The position numbers and the translations under genes are program-made. A stretch of 26,713 nucleotides of DNA from OLB7 sp966250335. GTDB taxonomy: Bacteria; Bacteroidota; Ignavibacteria; OLB7. Location of the stretch: assembly GCA_966250335.1 (NCBI GenBank), contig CBINGZ010000057.1, forward strand, positions 1-26,713. Direction: 5' to 3'. Positions 23,840 to 26,713 of the stretch are shown piece after piece (within the stretch, counting starts at the first letter, position 1; the number at the start of each line of letters is the position of its first letter). The notes beneath the pieces are model-generated. The model was not told the origin of the DNA and made no database searches. It saw only the letters and a list, made by a program, of their open reading frames with translations.

Positions 23840-24778
23840 ATGCACGAAACATCGATCCGGATCGAGGGACTGGAAAAGATCTACAAGGGTTCGGGAAGGA
23901 AGGAGAGCCCGGTTCACGCGTTGAAGCCGCTGCATCTCGACATCTCCGCCGGTGAGGTCTTCGGCCTGCTGGGACCGAACGGAGCCGGCAAGACGACGCT
24001 CGTGAAGCTCCTGCTCGGCATCGTCCACCCCACCTCGGGAACCGCCACGGTCCTCGGCCGACCCGCCGGAAGCCGCGCCGCCAAGGAGCTGGTGGGATAT
24101 CTCCCGGAAAATCATCGCTATCCTCCATATCTCACCGGCGACGGCGTCCTGCGATATTTCGGAGCCCTCAGCGACGTCGACCCGGCCGTGATACGGAGGC
24201 GGGGGGACGAACTGCTGGAAACGGTCAACATGACCCGATGGCGCTCCACCAGGATCAAGAAGTATTCCAAGGGAATGCTCCAGCGGATCGGACTGGCGCA
24301 GGCGCTCCTGAACAATCCCAGCGTGATATTTCTCGACGAGCCGACCGACGGCGTCGACCCGGTCGGTCGCAAGGAGATCCGGCAGATCATCACCAACCTG
24401 AAGGAAGAGGGAAAGACGGTCTTCCTCAACAGCCACCTTCTTTCCGAGGTGGAGATGATCTGTGATCGGGTCGCGATACTTCGCAGGGGGGAGATCGCCC
24501 GGATGGGAACGGTGAGCGAGCTCACCTCGACCGCAACACGCTTCAGGATCGAGGGGGCGCCGGAACAGGCCGAGCGGTTCGACACGCTTGCGGCGCAGGC
24601 AAAGGCGGAGCGGGTCGGCGAGGGGATCGCGATCTTCGATGCCGTCGATCTGACCCAGCTCAACGCCCGGATCGACGCCATACGCGCCGAGGGGCTGCTG
24701 ATCCGGTCGGTCACGCAGGTCAAACAGTCGCTCGAGGATCTCTTTCTCGATATCGTCGGAACGGAGGGGTCGAAATGA
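23840..24778 (+). CDS. ABC-2 type transporter ATP-binding protein
   Basis: 312 residues. The nucleotide-binding motifs are Walker A GPNGAGKT (45-52), signature YSKGMLQR (142-149), Walker B VIFLDEP (162-168) and the H-loop His199 in LNSHLLSEVE. At the Q-loop position the chain reads YLPENHRYPPYLT, with Glu90 instead of Gln, as in several ABC-2 exporters. A C-terminal extension (about 225-312) resembles the regulatory tail of the CcmA/NatA-like group. The substrate is unknown. Together with the overlapping permease it forms an exporter or membrane-remodelling system with both half-sites from this protein. A TATATTGA at 23795-23802 may be part of its promoter. The next gene starts inside its stop codon (ATGA, 24775-24778). 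Confidence 0.94.
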   Translation: MHETSIRIEGLEKIYKGSGRKESPVHALKPLHLDISAGEVFGLLGPNGAGKTTLVKLLLGIVHPTSGTATVLGRPAGSRAAKELVGYLPENHRYPPYLTGDGVLRYFGALSDVDPAVIRRRGDELLETVNMTRWRSTRIKKYSKGMLQRIGLAQALLNNPSVIFLDEPTDGVDPVGRKEIRQIITNLKEEGKTVFLNSHLLSEVEMICDRVAILRRGEIARMGTVSELTSTATRFRIEGAPEQAERFDTLAAQAKAERVGEGIAIFDAVDLTQLNARIDAIRAEGLLIRSVTQVKQSLEDLFLDIVGTEGSK

Positions 24779-25842
24779 AAAAAATATGGGCACTTGTCGC
24801 CGACACGTTCCGCGAGATCTATGCGCGCAAGGTGATCCTCGGCATCATCATCATCGAGGCGCTGGTGGTGATCGGCACGATCCTCATCCTGTCGGAACTC
24901 TCCTCGGAGGAGGCCGAACTGGAGGCGAGACAACAGGGGGATTCCGCCCTTGTGATCGCCGACGAGGGAGCGGGGCCGAGATCACCCGAGACCGACAGTC
25001 TTCTCAACGACTTCGACTCCACGGCCGGCGGTTCCGATACATTATCGAAATCCGATACACTATCGGGAACCGACACGCTCGTGCGGGTCGACACATTATC
25101 GAACTCCGATACGACCTCCGCAGCCACCGCCCCGAGTTCGACCTTCCGGACGCCTCCCCCCTCCCGGGACGGAGCCGTTCCCGACGCCCGGAACGGTAAG
25201 ACGGAAGCGGTCAGCGGTCAGCTCGGCGCCTTCTCCGGTCTGCTGATCGTCGCGGTCTTCATGCTGGCGATCTTCGCCACGGCCGGCATCGTGCCGTCGA
25301 TGATGGAGAAGGGGACGATCGACCTGGTTCTCTCCAAACCGATCCCCCGCACCACCCTTCTCTTCGGGCGCGCGCTCGGCGGGGTGGCCGCCGTGACGAT
25401 CAATCTCATTCCGTTCGTCGCCGTCATCTGGGCGCTCTACGGGAGCTATACCGGCGTCTGGTATCTCCCCTTCCTGATCTGGACCCCGATCATCGCGCTC
25501 TTCGGATATCTGGTGATCTACAGCTTCATCCTCCTCGTCAACGTGGTCGCCGAGAGCTGGATACTGCCGCTGATCCTGGTCTACATTCATGTCGTGGTCC
25601 TCTCCCCCCTTCTGACCAACAGGGAGTCGACGGTCTACACCTGGACCGAGAGCCCGATCGTCCGGACGATCGCCGACGGCTTGTACTATATTCTGCCGCA
25701 GGCCAACGACTACCTGCAGCAGGTGACCCAGGTCGTCTACACGAACACTACGCCCGACGCAGGTCCGTTCATCCAGGGAGCGATCTTCATGATCGCCATG
25801 CTCTCGCTTGCCGCCTGGAGGTTCGAGCGGAAGGATTTCTAG
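24775..25842 (+). CDS. ABC-2 type transporter permease with a repeat-containing extracytoplasmic loop
   Basis: 355 residues. The first membrane segment is at about 20-40 (KVILGIIIIEALVVIGTILI). A hydrophilic stretch, about 41-140, follows; it contains five copies of a six-residue repeat (residues 87-116, SDTLSK type) and a Pro-rich tail. Then come about five further membrane segments: LLIVAVFMLAIFATAGIVP, an amphipathic VLSKPIPRTTLLFGR loop typical of ABC-2 permeases, GVAAVTINLIPFVAVIWALY, FLIWTPIIALFGYLVIYSFI, ESWILPLILVYIHVVVLS and FIQGAIFMIAMLSLAAW. Loop length varies in this family, so the insert may be tolerated. It overlaps the ATPase gene by four bases and has GGAGG upstream. The transported substrate cannot be told. 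Confidence 0.9.
   Translation: MKKIWALVADTFREIYARKVILGIIIIEALVVIGTILILSELSSEEAELEARQQGDSALVIADEGAGPRSPETDSLLNDFDSTAGGSDTLSKSDTLSGTDTLVRVDTLSNSDTTSAATAPSSTFRTPPPSRDGAVPDARNGKTEAVSGQLGAFSGLLIVAVFMLAIFATAGIVPSMMEKGTIDLVLSKPIPRTTLLFGRALGGVAAVTINLIPFVAVIWALYGSYTGVWYLPFLIWTPIIALFGYLVIYSFILLVNVVAESWILPLILVYIHVVVLSPLLTNRESTVYTWTESPIVRTIADGLYYILPQANDYLQQVTQVVYTNTTPDAGPFIQGAIFMIAMLSLAAWRFERKDF
25033..25122 (+). repeat. 18-bp minisatellite inside the permease gene
   Basis: Five units of 18 bp, in frame, starting at 25033, 25051, 25069, 25087 and 25105. They encode S-D-T-L-S-K, S-D-T-L-S-G, T-D-T-L-V-R, V-D-T-L-S-N and S-D-T-T-S-A. The first and fourth share the run GACACATTATCGAA-like core, and two copies use the codon TTA, which is rare in this GC-rich window. 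Confidence 0.88.
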
Positions 25843-25965
25843 AGGTCGACCGGAACGGGGAGGCGGATACGGGGAAGCGGGCGGCAGCACGCGCCGGAAG
25901 GGGTGCGGCATGGTTTATGCTGCATTCCAGATTCCCAGGTAGTATCTTCCTCCCCAATTGCCGGG

Positions 25966-26713
25966 ATGCCCATGAGATATGATACACGATGCAGAGAAGG
26001 GCGCCTGTCGTTCAGCGCGGGACTCGGGATAGCGATTCTCCTGATCGCGTTCCTCCTCCCCGCCGACCGGCTCGGCGCCCAGAGCCTTTCGCTCTTCGAT
26101 ATAGATCTGACGAACTTCCCCGAGGTGAGCGCCAGGATCGTCGCGCTCGATCAGGCCGGCGAGCCGATCCAGGGCTTGAGCGACGGGGAGTTCACGATCA
26201 CGGAAAACGGTCGGCCGGTGCAGGCGATCCTCCAGGTCGACTGTCCCCCCCCGCTCGTCGAGGAACCGATGAGCGTCGTTCTGGTGAACGACAGGAGCGG
26301 TTCCATGACGACGGCGCTCCGCGGCGGCAGGACCCGCATGGAGCTGCTCAAGCTCGGCACCATCGCCTTCATCGATCTCTTCAGCTTCAAGCCCCCCGGC
26401 GCGGTCGCGGTCACGGCGTTCGACAGCAAGCCGCTGATCGTCAGTGACTTCCGGACCTCCGCTCCCCCTCTTCTGACGGCGATCAACGATCTGACCGCCG
26501 ACGGCGGCACCCACTATACACCGGCGTTTCTCGACCCCGTGGCCGGCGGCATCAACATGCTGAAGGGACGCCCCGCGAACGTGCGCCGCGTCCTCGTCTT
26601 CCTCACCGACGGCGAACCGAACATCCCTCCGGCGACCGACTCGATCATCGACGAGGCGAAGAAGGCGAAGGTCGAGATCCATGTGATCACGATAGGCCTG
26701 CGCCTCTCGGCCG
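25966..26713 (+). CDS. Exported von Willebrand factor A (VWA) domain protein, cut by the window end
   Basis: 249 codons are present before the window ends. Residues 1-40 form a signal peptide with an N-terminal basic part (MPMRYDTRCREGRLS) and the core GLGIAILLIAFLLPA, with GAQ before the mature region. A beta-rich stretch follows (SARIVALDQAGEPI, SDGEFTITENGRPVQ). A VWA domain starts near residue 100 (MSVVLVNDRSGSM). The MIDAS metal-site residues are visible: DxSxS as DRSGS, a Thr in GGTHYTPA, and Asp in FLTDGEPN. Such domains mediate metal-dependent protein binding at the cell surface or periplasm. An ATG at 25972 is an alternative start two codons in. It follows the ABC genes by 123 bp; a weak TATCTTCC at 25943-25950 lies ahead. 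The C-terminal part is not visible, so a T9SS domain or other fusion cannot be judged. Confidence 0.85.
   Translation, partial: MPMRYDTRCREGRLSFSAGLGIAILLIAFLLPADRLGAQSLSLFDIDLTNFPEVSARIVALDQAGEPIQGLSDGEFTITENGRPVQAILQVDCPPPLVEEPMSVVLVNDRSGSMTTALRGGRTRMELLKLGTIAFIDLFSFKPPGAVAVTAFDSKPLIVSDFRTSAPPLLTAINDLTADGGTHYTPAFLDPVAGGINMLKGRPANVRRVLVFLTDGEPNIPPATDSIIDEAKKAKVEIHVITIGLRLSA

Overview
The window is a GC-rich stretch (roughly 60% G+C by eye) of an ordinary chromosome, with 21 supported protein-coding genes, two of them cut by the window edges. I see no rRNA, tRNA, CRISPR array, insertion sequence, integrase or phage gene. Two neighbouring proteins (7462-10218 and 10344-11096) have a signal peptide plus a C-terminal beta-sandwich of the type IX secretion system (T9SS) type A sorting class. 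Several gene starts follow the Bacteroidota-type promoter element TAnnTTTG. Together these place the organism in the Bacteroidota/Chlorobi/Ignavibacteria superphylum. The high G+C and the gene styles make an Ignavibacteria- or Kapabacteria-like lineage my best guess, but that is inference.

Layout, left to right. (1) 1-3427, minus strand: a compact run coaE > miaB > TPR/SPOR periplasmic protein > RNase Z-like metallo-beta-lactamase-fold protein (partial), apparently driven by a promoter a few bases from the coaE start. (2) 3571-7083, plus strand: a cysteine desulfurase (IscS/NifS class) and an A-type Fe-S carrier (IscA class), with two uncharacterised proteins between them and one after. This is the most interesting group of unknowns. 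(3) 7084-11162, plus strand: a long non-coding leader, a 918-residue exported Kelch + Omp28/thioredoxin-like (CPPC) + T9SS protein, then a 250-residue T9SS cargo closed by a textbook terminator. (4) 11324-12710, plus strand: Fe/Mn superoxide dismutase and a stand-alone Lon substrate-binding-domain protein. (5) 12715-15778, minus strand: M24 aminopeptidase-like enzyme followed by a large exported TPR protein, whose end nearly meets the Lon-like gene. (6) 15841-19320, plus strand: a small DUF5684-like membrane protein behind an ideal promoter and a 5'-end hairpin, a universal stress protein, then the overlapping pair fbp-pdxA and a strong terminator. (7) 19364-22917, minus strand: a catalytic M16 zinc protease followed by a non-catalytic M16 partner fused to a LolA/LolB-like domain. 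(8) 23060-26713, plus strand: an RluE-like pseudouridine synthase, a two-gene ABC-2 transporter whose permease carries an 18-bp minisatellite, and a truncated von Willebrand factor A protein.

The genes with assigned functions cover cofactor synthesis (CoA, pyridoxal phosphate), Fe-S assembly, RNA modification (MiaB, RluE-like), gluconeogenesis, oxidative and general stress, and envelope biogenesis or secretion. No complete new defence or mobile system is evident. The main candidates for new biology are the interleaved unknowns of the Fe-S cluster, the Kelch-CPPC-T9SS fusion, the promoter/hairpin architecture at 15841-15908, and the permease loop repeat.
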